A DNA stretch of 64,000 nucleotides from Psychromonas sp. 14N.309.X.WAT.B.A12 (GCF_030397575.1 NZ_JAPNXS010000003.1:295867-359866); one strand, 5' to 3'; positions 45,985 through 55,567 are shown, counted from the stretch's first letter. Made by a program: numbers and translations. The notes: generated from the sequence alone by a model not told the origin.

Positions 45985-47076
45985 ATGTTTTCTCGTTTTT
46001 ATTCCATAATGAATGTCGGCATCCAAGATGAGCCTCCGAGTAAAGTAGAAAAAATGCGTATGTTAAACGTGTTAAACCTACTCACTTTACTTGTCTCTTT
46101 TGTTTACACTGCTAACTATGTCTTTGTTTTAAAAGAAGACTGTGCTGCATTATACAATGTAATGTTAACAGGTGGGTACGTTCTTGTTTTTTTACTCAGT
46201 TATTTTCATTGTCACAAGGTCGCTAAAATAACCTATTTTAGCTTTGTTCTTCTGCATCTTTTTTTCTTTACTAATTTATTTTTTACGAAGGATAGTGGGT
46301 TTCATTTTTACTATTTCTTAGTGCCGATGGGAGTTCTGTTACTATTTGAATTAAAAGAGATATCTCTGAAAATTGTGTTTAGTATAGCGGCTGCATTATT
46401 ATTCTTATACTCAGAGAATACACTCAATCCAAACCCGTTAGTTGTTTTAAATTCCGAGACTAACCATATACTGTATCAATCTGTTTTTTTAGTGAATATG
46501 TTTGCGATTGTTTTAGCATTAACCTTGTTTAGTAAACAGATAGAAAAACATGAATTAGAGTTAGTAAAGCAGGCAACCACTGATATTTTGACTGGTATTA
46601 AAAATCGCCGTTGTTTCTTTGAAGAAGGTGAACAGTTATTAATTGAAGCTAACAAAGCAAAGCAGCATGTGACGTTACTGTTATTAGATTTAGACTTTTT
46701 TAAAAGTATTAACGATAAATACGGACACTCAGTAGGTGATGATTGTTTAGTCGGAGTTGCTAGTACTTTACAGAGGTTAGATTTTAAAGATAAAGTTTGT
46801 GCTCGTATTGGCGGTGAAGAGTTTGCTTTATTGTTACCTAATTGTAGTTTACAACGCGGCATGTTGATTGCTGATAAACTTAGAGTGCAAATTGAACACT
46901 TAGTGATCACCAATAAGAAAGGCAACGTAGTGAAATGTACAACAAGTATTGGTGTTAGCTGTAACATCACCCAGCAAGAAAATTTAAAAGCGTTACTTGA
47001 AAAGTCAGATATTGCCCTATATGAAGCAAAAGGGAACGGACGTAACCGTGTAGCTTCATACTCTGAACATGGATGA
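45985..47076 (+). CDS. Membrane diguanylate cyclase
   Basis: 363 residues. Residues 25-185 form about six membrane segments (MASE-like sensor of no assigned type), then a short helix leads to the GGDEF domain (about 195-358), with D-I-L-T-G-I-K-N-R near residue 200, G-G-E-E-F at 276-280, and A-L-Y-E-A-K-G-N-G-R-N-R near the end. The position of the I-site (five residues before G-G-E-E-F) reads F-K-D-K instead of R-x-x-D, so allosteric product inhibition is unlikely. An active c-di-GMP synthase is expected. It is 39 bases after the RIO kinase gene. Confidence 0.9.
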   Translation: MFSRFYSIMNVGIQDEPPSKVEKMRMLNVLNLLTLLVSFVYTANYVFVLKEDCAALYNVMLTGGYVLVFLLSYFHCHKVAKITYFSFVLLHLFFFTNLFFTKDSGFHFYYFLVPMGVLLLFELKEISLKIVFSIAAALLFLYSENTLNPNPLVVLNSETNHILYQSVFLVNMFAIVLALTLFSKQIEKHELELVKQATTDILTGIKNRRCFFEEGEQLLIEANKAKQHVTLLLLDLDFFKSINDKYGHSVGDDCLVGVASTLQRLDFKDKVCARIGGEEFALLLPNCSLQRGMLIADKLRVQIEHLVITNKKGNVVKCTTSIGVSCNITQQENLKALLEKSDIALYEAKGNGRNRVASYSEHG

Positions 47077-47152
47077 ACCTTTTTAAATCCAACATCCTAG
47101 GATGTTTCAACTAATCGTTATCCGCACCAAGAAATTACTAATAGGTTTTAAT

Positions 47153-47590
47153 ATGATTGCAAAAATTAAACAGTTTTTAAATTCGATGATCCCTCCTGAT
47201 AGCCCTGAATTTGATAAGTCTTTAGCTATTGTTTGTTTGCTTTGCGAGGTTTGTGTCGCTGATCATCAAAGTGCTTCTGAAGAAGAAACTGCCGTTGTCC
47301 ATACTTTACAGAAGCTGCTGAATATAGATGCAAATAATGCAAGTCGCTTGTTACAAGAGGGAATGAAAGAGGTGAGCGCGAGTAATTCAGTATTTGATTT
47401 TACTTCGCAATTAGGCGAGTTAGATAGTGATGCTCGTATTGATGTCATTAAAGCAATGTGGGAAATTGCTTATGCAGATGGACACTTAGATGAAATGGAA
47501 GAGGCATTGATTCGTAAAGTTGCTTCATTACTTTATGTTAATCACAGTGATTTTATTAAAACTAAATTATCAGTTGTACCAGCTCACTAA
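47153..47590 (+). CDS. TerB-like (tellurite-resistance/DjlA-N fold) protein
   Basis: 145 residues from the ATG at 47153, which has AATAGG upstream; the frame opens 17 codons earlier without support. All-helical. It holds the two acidic helix-loop signatures of the TerB/DjlA-N family: C-V-A-D-H-Q-S-A-S-E-E-E near residue 37 and Y-A-D-G-H-L-D-E-M-E-E near residue 108. Family members sit near metal or membrane-stress functions, but single-gene copies such as this have no assigned role. Confidence 0.75.
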   Translation: MIAKIKQFLNSMIPPDSPEFDKSLAIVCLLCEVCVADHQSASEEETAVVHTLQKLLNIDANNASRLLQEGMKEVSASNSVFDFTSQLGELDSDARIDVIKAMWEIAYADGHLDEMEEALIRKVASLLYVNHSDFIKTKLSVVPAH

Positions 47591-47712
47591 CAATGAGCAG
47601 TTGTATCGAGCTGCTATTATCAATAAAACTAAATGGTTGTGATAGCAGTTTTATAAAGATGGGAGTGATTTAATTTGTTATTGTATTTAGCTGGTCTTTG
47701 TCACTTTTTTGT

Positions 47713-49803
47713 TTACCCATAAGCTCTTCTTTTCTTAACTTTCTTAATATAGGAAAAGACCTTTTCTGGTAAAATATTACCTATATATCTTCGTCTAAAA
47801 CCTACTTTCCATAAAGATGAATAATAATGTTTTTTAAACTTAAATGGAGATGTAAAAGCACTCCATGAGCCAGATGTTTTAGCTAAATGCCTTTCATAAT
47901 TATAGTTTCCTACATATTCTGAATGAGTCAAATTACCAAATTGTACAGACTCTTCATAAGTAGGAGTGGTTAATAACCTTGAAATTGGGTTTATTGAAGT
48001 TTCAGGTGAAATTTCCATTTTCCAGCAATCACTTTCTGTTTTCATAAAGTCTTTAATAAAGTCTAATGTACCTTCTTGAAACTCATTTATGATCTCTGTT
48101 GTTCTATGAGAAGATATATGTTCTTCACAGACGGGGGTAATCCCTTCTTTATCTGATTTAAAGTTAATGACCGAGCCGTGGGGGGCAGAAAAGATAAATT
48201 CGAACAAATGTACACAGCTAATAACTACATCGTAATTCTTTTGTGGCTGAGAGAAGTTACATATATATCCTGACATTGGTAAACCCTTTGATACATAACG
48301 CTTTGCAGTATCAAATGTGCCTAGGTAATAGCCTTTAACATCTAGTTTTTTATTTAGTATACGGCTTAATTTATCTATTGAATTTTGCATTGTACCTTGC
48401 CAACCTATGTCAACAATCGCTATTTTACCAGCTCTCAGAAAATCAATTTGTTGTAAGTAGCTTGTTAAATTTTCACGTTCATTAGCGGAAACTTCACATA
48501 CTTCTTTGGTTAATAATTGGAAAAGAGTCGCTAATTTTTTTTGATCTGATGGGGAAACTATTTTATCGTTTTTATCAATAAAACCTGCTGCCTTTATTTT
48601 AGCTATATGCTGATCTGAGTTGATATCTACTCTGTCTAGATAGTGCCTTACACTTAAATTAGGAAAAATATTACATAGTAACTTTAGTGATGACTCGTCT
48701 ATATTATCACATATAGTGGGTATATTAATTGCTCTTCGAGAAGCATACATATACTGACTAGGTGGCACTGCTTGGCCTTGATTCATTAAGTTATAAACTT
48801 TATGCATCATGTATCCGTCACGTGCGAGAAAAAATGCTTTTTCAACTTGCTGTTCAACAAGCTTATTGGTTAGCCACCGAATAAACCCTAAATAGATAAT
48901 GCCGCAATATATATAACCAAAATCGTACCACAGGTTTACATTATTATTACCTCTGCGAGTAAACACTTTATTGATAACAGTTGCAAAGTAAATAGATTCG
49001 TCAATCGATAAGTTCTTATTATATAGCTCTTTTAATATTTTAAACTCAGGCCGTTGGAATGCGTATTCACTAGGTTTTTCATAATAGTAGGTTTTGATCC
49101 CTTTTTTCATCGCATTGATAATATCGGCATAAAAATAATCACCTACATGAAGAATGCTAGAAGGCGGGCAGGCTAGCTCATTTAAAATATGATTGAATAA
49201 AGTGCCTTTAGATTTAGACTTACGAATAGTGGAAGATAGGTAAAGTTTATTAAAGGTAGTATAACCATTGTCGTGGAGGATTTTGGTTATAACACTTTCT
49301 GGTAAGTACATATCTGAGGTAAAAATAACTTTTTTACCGTTATCTATACAATATTGATAAAACTTATACATATATTCATTTCTGATACAAAATTTTTGCT
49401 CTATCTCTATTTCTAACGTTTTCAATCTCTCTGTTATTTCGTTATCGAGGTTTTGCGTTGTTTGGATATGATGGTAAATCTCGTCTAGATTGAGGGATTG
49501 AACACCACTTATTTTAGTCGCTATCTTAGTGGCCTCAGGTTCCGCTTTAGTGCGTACCTTTTTGAATTTAAAACTAAGTTCTCCATATTTCTTAATATAT
49601 AAATTTTCTACAATAGTAAAGATATCTGCAGGATCAAGTACTTTTCTAACAATAACCGTATCGAAAATATCAAAGGAGATGACATCGCTTTTATCAATTA
49701 ACTTTTTAAAATCATTATTACGATATAATCGTTTTGTTAACGTGATGCATCTATTGAGGATTTTTAACTTAACTTTTTTAAATTGCTGCTTTTTTAATAT
49801 CAT
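47713..49803 (-). CDS. Large HAD-superfamily hydrolase-like protein (COG5610-like)
   Basis: 696 residues, AGGA nine bases before the ATG. HAD motifs: I, S-F-D-I-F-D-T-V-I-V-R near residue 44; II, F-T-S-D-M-Y-L-P near 160; III/IV, K-S-K-G and H-V-G-D-Y-F-Y-A-D near 218. The second half (about 290-690) is rich in aromatic residues and contains A-R-D-G-Y-M-M-H and V-D-I-G-W-Q-G-T-M-Q, which recur in COG5610-type proteins from polysaccharide gene clusters. It may act in surface-glycan synthesis. It is markedly more AT-rich than its neighbours, stands alone and may be horizontally acquired. Confidence 0.7.
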   Translation of the reverse strand: MILKKQQFKKVKLKILNRCITLTKRLYRNNDFKKLIDKSDVISFDIFDTVIVRKVLDPADIFTIVENLYIKKYGELSFKFKKVRTKAEPEATKIATKISGVQSLNLDEIYHHIQTTQNLDNEITERLKTLEIEIEQKFCIRNEYMYKFYQYCIDNGKKVIFTSDMYLPESVITKILHDNGYTTFNKLYLSSTIRKSKSKGTLFNHILNELACPPSSILHVGDYFYADIINAMKKGIKTYYYEKPSEYAFQRPEFKILKELYNKNLSIDESIYFATVINKVFTRRGNNNVNLWYDFGYIYCGIIYLGFIRWLTNKLVEQQVEKAFFLARDGYMMHKVYNLMNQGQAVPPSQYMYASRRAINIPTICDNIDESSLKLLCNIFPNLSVRHYLDRVDINSDQHIAKIKAAGFIDKNDKIVSPSDQKKLATLFQLLTKEVCEVSANERENLTSYLQQIDFLRAGKIAIVDIGWQGTMQNSIDKLSRILNKKLDVKGYYLGTFDTAKRYVSKGLPMSGYICNFSQPQKNYDVVISCVHLFEFIFSAPHGSVINFKSDKEGITPVCEEHISSHRTTEIINEFQEGTLDFIKDFMKTESDCWKMEISPETSINPISRLLTTPTYEESVQFGNLTHSEYVGNYNYERHLAKTSGSWSAFTSPFKFKKHYYSSLWKVGFRRRYIGNILPEKVFSYIKKVKKRRAYG

Positions 49804-50315
49804 AATTAATCATCCTCAATACCGTGTATAAATTCACAAACTTATGAATTACATTTACACGATATGTTTGAAGTAAAGCATCAGATTGCTATTTCCATAA
49901 GAAAACAAATAAATACTGTTTCTAAGTTATCTGATGATGTCCATATACCTGCTTTAAGATTTATACTGATTCAATTATTTTATTATTTAGACATTGTTAA
50001 TTAGGGGTAGCCTTTGTGTACACGGCCACTTCAAATTTTAAGTGGTTACTTTTCGATGTTTTCTATATAAACACATATATATTACTGAAAAATTATAGGT
50101 GCTTTAAAGAGGAGGTTGTTTTGGAGAAGCATCTAAAGCAAATTTAATATTAATCCTATAAAGGCCCTAATTAATCTCGACCATATCTCATTTATAATAA
50201 AAACTAGCAATAAGATACTGTGAATGCATTGTTAAGTTGAATTATCAGAACAGTTATACTACTGCAACAGGTGACTTAACAAAATACCAATTTAGTTAAG
50301 GTTTTCCTTTTAAGT
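49804..50315. other. AT-rich intergenic region between the HAD and GNAT genes
   Basis: About 510 bases with no convincing gene. A small hairpin (CCACTT with AAGTGG, near 50024-50045) is the only structure seen. Low GC continues from the HAD gene, as expected if the segment was acquired together. Confidence 0.5.
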
Positions 50316-50864
50316 TCAGTTTAATCGTTTTTTTAATAAATAATCCGTTTGGATATCTCCACCCATATCAAATCCGTGTTCACCGAATTTGAAAAATCCC
50401 ATTTTATTGTAGAATTTTAATGCTGGTTGGTTATCTTCCCATACACCTAGCCACAGGTATTGTTTATTCTGCTGCTCAGCACGTGCAACGGCAAAGTTAA
50501 TTAATTGATGACCTAATCCTTCACCTAAAAATTCTTGTAAAAGGTAGATTTTTTCAACCTCCAAGGCATCCGGATCGGCAAGATCTGTTTGTGCACTACC
50601 CACATTAAGTTTTAAAAATCCTGCGATCTCGGCTGTTTCATTGCTAATAGGCGCTGAATAGATAAAGTAAAACTCGCTTTCTGGATTCTGTAATTGTGTT
50701 GAGAGTAGCTTTATATTTAATGATTCTTGATAGTATTTTTGTAATAAGGCTTCACTGTTACTGTCAGCAAAGGTTTGCTGGTAGGTTTCAATAGCAATTT
50801 TTCTTAATAAAGTAACTTGCGCTAAGTTACATTTTTGCATGTTATTCGGGATAGTTGTTTGCAT
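50316..50864 (-). CDS. GNAT family N-acetyltransferase
   Basis: 182 residues from the second of two adjacent ATGs (first base 50864), which has AAGGA five bases upstream; the ATG one codon earlier (50867) is nearly as good. The acetyl-CoA site is visible as L-L-Q-E-F-L-G-E-G-L-G-H-Q-L near residue 115, followed by W-L-G-V-W-E-D-N-Q-P-A-L-K-F-Y-N-K-M-G-F near 145, a very typical GNAT ending. The substrate is unknown. Its ribosome site directly abuts the left end of the intergenic repeat element, so its promoter may lie inside that element. Confidence 0.88.
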   Translation of the reverse strand: MQTTIPNNMQKCNLAQVTLLRKIAIETYQQTFADSNSEALLQKYYQESLNIKLLSTQLQNPESEFYFIYSAPISNETAEIAGFLKLNVGSAQTDLADPDALEVEKIYLLQEFLGEGLGHQLINFAVARAEQQNKQYLWLGVWEDNQPALKFYNKMGFFKFGEHGFDMGGDIQTDYLLKKRLN

Positions 50865-50873
50865 CATTTTCCT

Positions 50874-51177
50874 TATACCAATCACATTAATTAATCTATT
50901 TTACTTGTTAAGATAACTTATATCTTCGTTGTAATTTTCGGAAAGGGGCAACCATTCACATCTTTACCTTAATGCTCCTAGAGGTTGAAATTACTGCTTA
51001 AACTAAGTCATTTTTCCTACATAAAATTTACAACACTTATTTAATATAATTGGTATTAAAATTTTAATAAAACCCTTGGTTATAAGTTCCATATCTTAAA
51101 TTAACTTACTCATCGGCGCAAAATTTAGCACCTATAAATTTGCTTCTATTAGGTTAATTTAAAAACGGATTGGTATA
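50874..51177. repeat. MITE-like intergenic element with 10-base inverted ends
   Basis: TATACCAATC at 50874-50883 and GATTGGTATA at 51168-51177 are perfect inverted repeats about 304 bases apart, filling most of the gap between the GNAT and hydrolase genes. The left end matches the reverse complement of the 30547-30599 repeat. The segment 50997-51057 repeats 17041-17095 and ends with an internal ATTGGTATT. A partial second copy of the same unit (G-C-A-A-A-A-T-T-T-A-G) lies near 51115-51130. No coding sequence inside. It could be a non-autonomous mobile element or a nested array of short intergenic repeats. Confidence 0.6.
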
Positions 51178-51213
51178 ATGGGTATTGTTGATTTTTATTC
51201 ATGAATTGAGAAT

Positions 51214-51840
51214 ATGATGAAAGTGGTTTTTGATGGGCCTGAAGATGGTCCTCTATTTGTTTTTGCTCATGGGGCTGGTGCACCTTTAACTTCTGACTTT
51301 ATGCAAAAAGTCAGTGTTGGACTTGGAGAACAAGGTATTAGAGTTGCTCGTTTTAATTTTAATTATATGCAGCAACGGGTTGATACTGGTAGCCGTCGCC
51401 CACCGGAACGAGCTCCGAAATTGGTTGAACAATTTATACAACTTATTAATGGTTTCGAACAGCCTATGGTAATAGGTGGCAAATCAATGGGAGGGCGTAT
51501 GGCTAGTTTAGTGATGGCTGAACATGCGTTGGCTCAAGTAAAGGGTGTTGCTTGCTTGGGGTATCCTTTTCACCCACAAGGTAAACCGGACAAACTACGG
51601 ATCGAACATTTAGAGCAGGTCAAGGTGCCTTTGGCGATCATACAAGGCACTAGAGATAAATTAGGGAGTCAGGAAGAGGTCGCAAATTATGATTTGCCTA
51701 ATGCATTACAGTGGCATTGGTTAGAAGATGGGGATCATGATTTAAAACCGAGAGTAAAAAGTGGGTTGACACAGAATGGACATATGCAATCTACTATCGA
51801 TTATTTAGCGAATTATATTAAACAATGCGTGGTTATTTGA
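51214..51840 (+). CDS. Alpha/beta hydrolase (KAN-/TEX30-like, Abhydrolase_11)
   Basis: 208 residues. The oxyanion-side motif F-A-H-G-A-G-A-P near residue 17, the nucleophile elbow G-K-S-M-G-G-R near residue 89 (Ser91), Asp in G-T-R-D-K near 147 and His in D-G-D-H-D-L near 172 form a full catalytic triad. Members are small dienelactone-hydrolase-like proteins of unknown substrate. Two ATGs are adjacent (51214 and 51217); either could be used, with TTGAG just upstream. Expression must come from within or beyond the repeat element upstream. Confidence 0.82.
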   Translation: MMKVVFDGPEDGPLFVFAHGAGAPLTSDFMQKVSVGLGEQGIRVARFNFNYMQQRVDTGSRRPPERAPKLVEQFIQLINGFEQPMVIGGKSMGGRMASLVMAEHALAQVKGVACLGYPFHPQGKPDKLRIEHLEQVKVPLAIIQGTRDKLGSQEEVANYDLPNALQWHWLEDGDHDLKPRVKSGLTQNGHMQSTIDYLANYIKQCVVI

Positions 51841-52043
51841 TAAAAGAGACTGTTTTACGACCTGTTGCTTGAAAACTATCCATTGTTTGGATAATAAATT
51901 AGCTTTATCTACATTTATTTGTAAAAGAAGTGTGGATGTATTGTTGATTATTTTTTAAAATCGACATCCGGTCGACATATAAGCAATGATACCTGTACTT
52001 TTCATCCATTGTCGTAAAGCATTTAGTTACAGAAGGGAGTTAC

Positions 52044-53111
52044 ATGTCAATTGATATCAAACCGCTAGCAGTTGCAGAGCGAAATACCTGTCCAGCAGAA
52101 TTTAGTTTTGGTGAAGTATTTGCCGACCATATGTTTACACAAACTTATGATGCGAATCAAAAATGGTCAAATGCTGAAATAAAACCTTATCAAACACTGC
52201 AATTAGACCCATCAGCTTCGGTTTTACATTACGGTCAAGAGATCTTTGAGGGGTTAAAAGCATATCGTACAGAGAAAGGGGATATTCATTTATTCCGTCC
52301 TCGTGAAAACTTTAAACGTTTTAATCGTTCTGCTGCACGTATGGTAATGCCAGAGATCGATGTGGAGTTTCATCTTGAAGCTTTGATGGCGCTATTAAAA
52401 ATAGATAATAAATGGGTGCCTGAAAAAAATGGTACATCACTATATATTCGTCCAACGATGATCGCGACAGGTGCTAAATTAGGCTTGGGTGCGAGTGATA
52501 AATACTTGCACTTTATTATTACTGGGCCTGCTGGCGCGTACTTTAAAGATGGTTTTTCTCCTGTTTCTGTTTATGTTGCAGATAAATACCGTCGTGCAGT
52601 TGTTGGTGGTGTTGGTGAAGCAAAAACTGGCGGTAACTACGCGGCAAGTTTATACATGTCTGAAGATGTTGCAGCGCGAGGTTATTCTCAAGTACTCTGG
52701 TTAGATGCTATTCATGGTAAATACATCGAAGAAGTTGGCGCGATGAACATCTGTTTTGTTTATGGTGACCATATAGTTACCCCTAAATTAAGCGGCAGTA
52801 TTTTACCAGGTATTACACGAGATTCGATTTTACAATTAGCTCCAACTCTTGGTTACACTGTATCTGAAGAGCAATTAGCAATAGAAGATATTTTAGCTGA
52901 TATTAAAAGTGGTAAAATTACTGAGGCCTTTGGTTGTGGTACAGCTGCGGTTATCTCTCCAGTAGGCCAATTATGCTGGAAAGATGTTGATTACATCATC
53001 AATGATAATAAAGCAGGAGAAGTTTCTCGTAACTTGTACGATGAATTAACGGGAATTCAATACGGTCTTCGTGAAGATAAATTTGGTTGGATAGAAAAAG
53101 TAGATTGTTAA
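52044..53111 (+). CDS. ilvE: Branched-chain amino acid aminotransferase
   Basis: 355 residues with AAGGGAG before the ATG. PLP fold type IV: L-H-Y-G-Q-E-I-F-E-G-L-K-A-Y near residue 60, Y-I-R-P-T-M-I-A-T near 130, the PLP lysine in G-E-A-K-T-G-G-N-Y-A near 197, and E-A-F-G-C-G-T-A-A-V near 296. The length and motifs fit the longer BCAT type (about 350-360 residues), not the 309-residue E. coli IlvE. It interconverts Leu, Ile and Val with their keto acids using glutamate. Single gene, own terminator. Confidence 0.9.
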   Translation: MSIDIKPLAVAERNTCPAEFSFGEVFADHMFTQTYDANQKWSNAEIKPYQTLQLDPSASVLHYGQEIFEGLKAYRTEKGDIHLFRPRENFKRFNRSAARMVMPEIDVEFHLEALMALLKIDNKWVPEKNGTSLYIRPTMIATGAKLGLGASDKYLHFIITGPAGAYFKDGFSPVSVYVADKYRRAVVGGVGEAKTGGNYAASLYMSEDVAARGYSQVLWLDAIHGKYIEEVGAMNICFVYGDHIVTPKLSGSILPGITRDSILQLAPTLGYTVSEEQLAIEDILADIKSGKITEAFGCGTAAVISPVGQLCWKDVDYIINDNKAGEVSRNLYDELTGIQYGLREDKFGWIEKVDC

Positions 53112-53143
53112 TCATTTAGTCTTCTTTTTAACTACCTATTATC

Positions 53144-53167
53144 AAGGCGCTATTTAGCGCCTTTTTG
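53144..53167 (+). terminator. Terminator after the aminotransferase gene
   Basis: AAGGCGCT, loop ATTT, AGCGCCTT, then TTTTT. It also faces the 3' end of the LysR gene on the minus strand. Confidence 0.92.
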
Positions 53168-53171
53168 ATAT

Positions 53172-54149
53172 CTAATAGGCATAGCTGTTATTATTCTTAA
53201 ACGCATTATCAACACTATCACAAATCATATTTCTCACCCATTGATGGCCTGGCTCATCCGTGTTGCCTTGATGCCATAACAATACGTAAGCCATTTCATG
53301 GAGTTGAAAAGGCAATGGGATCTGTTTCAGTGGGTACAGCTTTTGCGCATGTGGAACAAAGCTGCTTGGTAACGTAAAAATTAAATCGCTATGCGCGCAA
53401 ACACTTGCTCCACCATAGAAGTCTGGCAATGTACTGATGATATTACGTTGCTTGTTATGTTTTTCTAACTCGAAATCTATGGCCCAAAACTTATTACCTT
53501 CGCAGCTAACTTGTAAGTGATTACACGCTAAATAACCTTGTATATCCCAAGTATTATTTTTGACATGTTGTAATGCCGGGTGGTGCTCATTGACTAAACA
53601 GGTTTGATGATCACTGAATAATATCTTATAGGTTAGTTCATCGGGTAAGTTATCTATTTTTAACTGTTGTTGCTGATCATAATCTATACCGGTAATGCCA
53701 AACTCTACTTTGCCTTTTTGTAAGTCTTGCATGGATCCTTCTTTCCAGCCTAAAACATCTAAATGAATATTACTGGCCTGTTGTAATAAAGGTCCAATAA
53801 AAGAAGGTAATAATGTCGCGTAGGCACTTTCCAACATGCTAATAGAAAAGTGTCGGTCACTGCTTAAAGGGTCAAAGGTAGGTGCTTGAGTAAGTTGATA
53901 TAGGCCTTGCAGTAATTTAGTGAGTTTCTGTTGTAAATTAAGTGCATGGGGAGTGGGTTTTAAACCATGTGCTGTTCTGGTAAATAGCGGATCTTGTAAA
54001 TGCAAACGTAAGCGAGACAAACTTTTACTTAAAGCTGATTGACTGACATTCAAGCGAGTTGCTGCGCGAGTGACGCTTTGTTCCTCTAATAAAACTTGTA
54101 AAATAACTAATAAATTAAGATCTATTCGAGTGAGTTTATCAATATGCAT
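53172..54149 (-). CDS. LysR-family transcriptional regulator
   Basis: 325 residues from the ATG whose first base is 54149 (M-H-I-D-K-L-T-R-I-D-L-N-L-L), which has AGGA seven bases upstream; the frame extends 17 codons further without support. The winged helix-turn-helix (about 8-65) contains S-V-T-R-A-A-T-R-L-N-V-S-Q-S-A-L-S-K-S-L, followed by a type 2 periplasmic-binding-like effector domain. It is divergent from the MFS exporter gene with about 135 bases between, the usual layout for a regulator and its target. The inducer is unknown. Confidence 0.9.
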   Translation of the reverse strand: MHIDKLTRIDLNLLVILQVLLEEQSVTRAATRLNVSQSALSKSLSRLRLHLQDPLFTRTAHGLKPTPHALNLQQKLTKLLQGLYQLTQAPTFDPLSSDRHFSISMLESAYATLLPSFIGPLLQQASNIHLDVLGWKEGSMQDLQKGKVEFGITGIDYDQQQQLKIDNLPDELTYKILFSDHQTCLVNEHHPALQHVKNNTWDIQGYLACNHLQVSCEGNKFWAIDFELEKHNKQRNIISTLPDFYGGASVCAHSDLIFTLPSSFVPHAQKLYPLKQIPLPFQLHEMAYVLLWHQGNTDEPGHQWVRNMICDSVDNAFKNNNSYAY

Positions 54150-54284
54150 AGATATTCCTGTTGGGAAAATAAGAACTGAATTAATACCATTTCTATTCAT
54201 ATCATAGTTGATTTACACTCGCATTGTTATCAGTTTAATATCACAAATTGGCATTTTATTTTCGTTATTTTTAAAGAGAGAGTT

Positions 54285-55490
54285 ATGAGTCGTAAGTTGT
54301 TACCAATCCTAATGATGATGGTGGTGTTAAGCCCACTGGCCATTGATATCTATTTACCTTCCATGCCTGAGATGGCTGTTGAGTTCGGAGTATCGGATAC
54401 TCAGGTTCAATCGACTTTGATCCTGTTTATTTTGTCGATGGGGGTAGGGCAAGTTCTAATTGGCCCATTAGCTGATAGATATGGGCGTAGACCAATTGCG
54501 TTGGTGGGAATTTGTTTGTATATCGCGAGTAGTTTTTTTGCGTCAGTTGTGGTGCAGTTTGAATATTTACAACTGGCTCGTGTACTACAAGGTATTGCAG
54601 CTTGCGCTACTTCAATTGTTGTATTCAGTGCCGTGAGAGACAGATTTAATGCACAGCAAAGTGCACATTATTATAGTTATTTAAACGGTGTTATTTGTGT
54701 TATTCCTGCATTAGCACCAACTTTAGGTGGTTTTTTAGCATTGCATTTCGGTTGGAGAGCTTCGTTCATCTTCATGACTGTATTTGCTATTTTAGTGTTG
54801 TTTGTTGTTGCTTTTAGATTACCAGAGACTCGTCCTGAACATGCTAATAACCATACGGCCCTATACAGGTGGGCACGTTACCAACCTGTATTAGCCAATA
54901 GCCAATTTGTTTTTTATGCGTTGACCTGCATGATTGGTATGGCCAGTATTTTAACTTATGTATCCTACGCACCTAGTTGGATCATTAAGCATTTAGGGTT
55001 AACAGAGCTGACCTTTAGTTACCTATTTGGCTTTAATGCATTGATTAATATCGTGGCTTGTTTTGCTGCACCTAAAGTGATTAAAAAAGTCGGTAATCAT
55101 CAGACGGTGACGATTGCACTGTGGTTAATGCTGGTATCGGGAGCTGCTCAATTTATATTACAACAGTTGCCTTATACTAGCCCGTTAGTTGGCGGTTTAT
55201 ACTTTATGTTACCAATGTTGTTGTTATGTATTGGCTTTGCACTTTTGTTAGGGCCGGCAACATCAATGGCATTAAGCTCTTTTGGTGAGCGTGCAGGTAC
55301 TGCGAGTGCATTACTAGGCTGCATTCAAATGGCTGGTGCCGCGTTATTAACGGGGTTACTGCAGCAGACTAGTTTAACGGGGCCCTACGCAAGTGCTTTT
55401 ATGATTGGTGGAAGTGGGTTATTGCTGCTGATTGTTATGACCCTGCCTAAATATAAACATTGGCATCAAGAGCGTCCTAATTACGCTTAA
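54285..55490 (+). CDS. Bcr/CflA-type MFS multidrug exporter
   Basis: 401 residues with twelve membrane segments. Motifs: A-I-D-I-Y-L-P-S-M-P near residue 19 (Bcr/CflA hallmark), motif A G-P-L-A-D-R-Y-G-R-R-P near 60, the R-V-L-Q-G-I-A-A-C-A motif B near 98, and the antiporter motif C A-P-T-L-G-G-F near 140. Proton-driven export of drugs or metabolites such as cysteine or peptides is known for the family. AGAGAG precedes the ATG. The divergent LysR gene is its likely regulator. Confidence 0.9.
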   Translation: MSRKLLPILMMMVVLSPLAIDIYLPSMPEMAVEFGVSDTQVQSTLILFILSMGVGQVLIGPLADRYGRRPIALVGICLYIASSFFASVVVQFEYLQLARVLQGIAACATSIVVFSAVRDRFNAQQSAHYYSYLNGVICVIPALAPTLGGFLALHFGWRASFIFMTVFAILVLFVVAFRLPETRPEHANNHTALYRWARYQPVLANSQFVFYALTCMIGMASILTYVSYAPSWIIKHLGLTELTFSYLFGFNALINIVACFAAPKVIKKVGNHQTVTIALWLMLVSGAAQFILQQLPYTSPLVGGLYFMLPMLLLCIGFALLLGPATSMALSSFGERAGTASALLGCIQMAGAALLTGLLQQTSLTGPYASAFMIGGSGLLLLIVMTLPKYKHWHQERPNYA

Positions 55491-55567
55491 GCACCTGTTG
55501 AAAATTTATTCGCATTCTCTGTGTTAGCTTGAGATAATAACTCCATTACATTTTTGTCAATGGAGTT

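Noticed and set aside
46476..46970. 164-residue minus-strand ORF inside the membrane cyclase gene
   Set aside because: Antisense to the GGDEF domain, no independent support.
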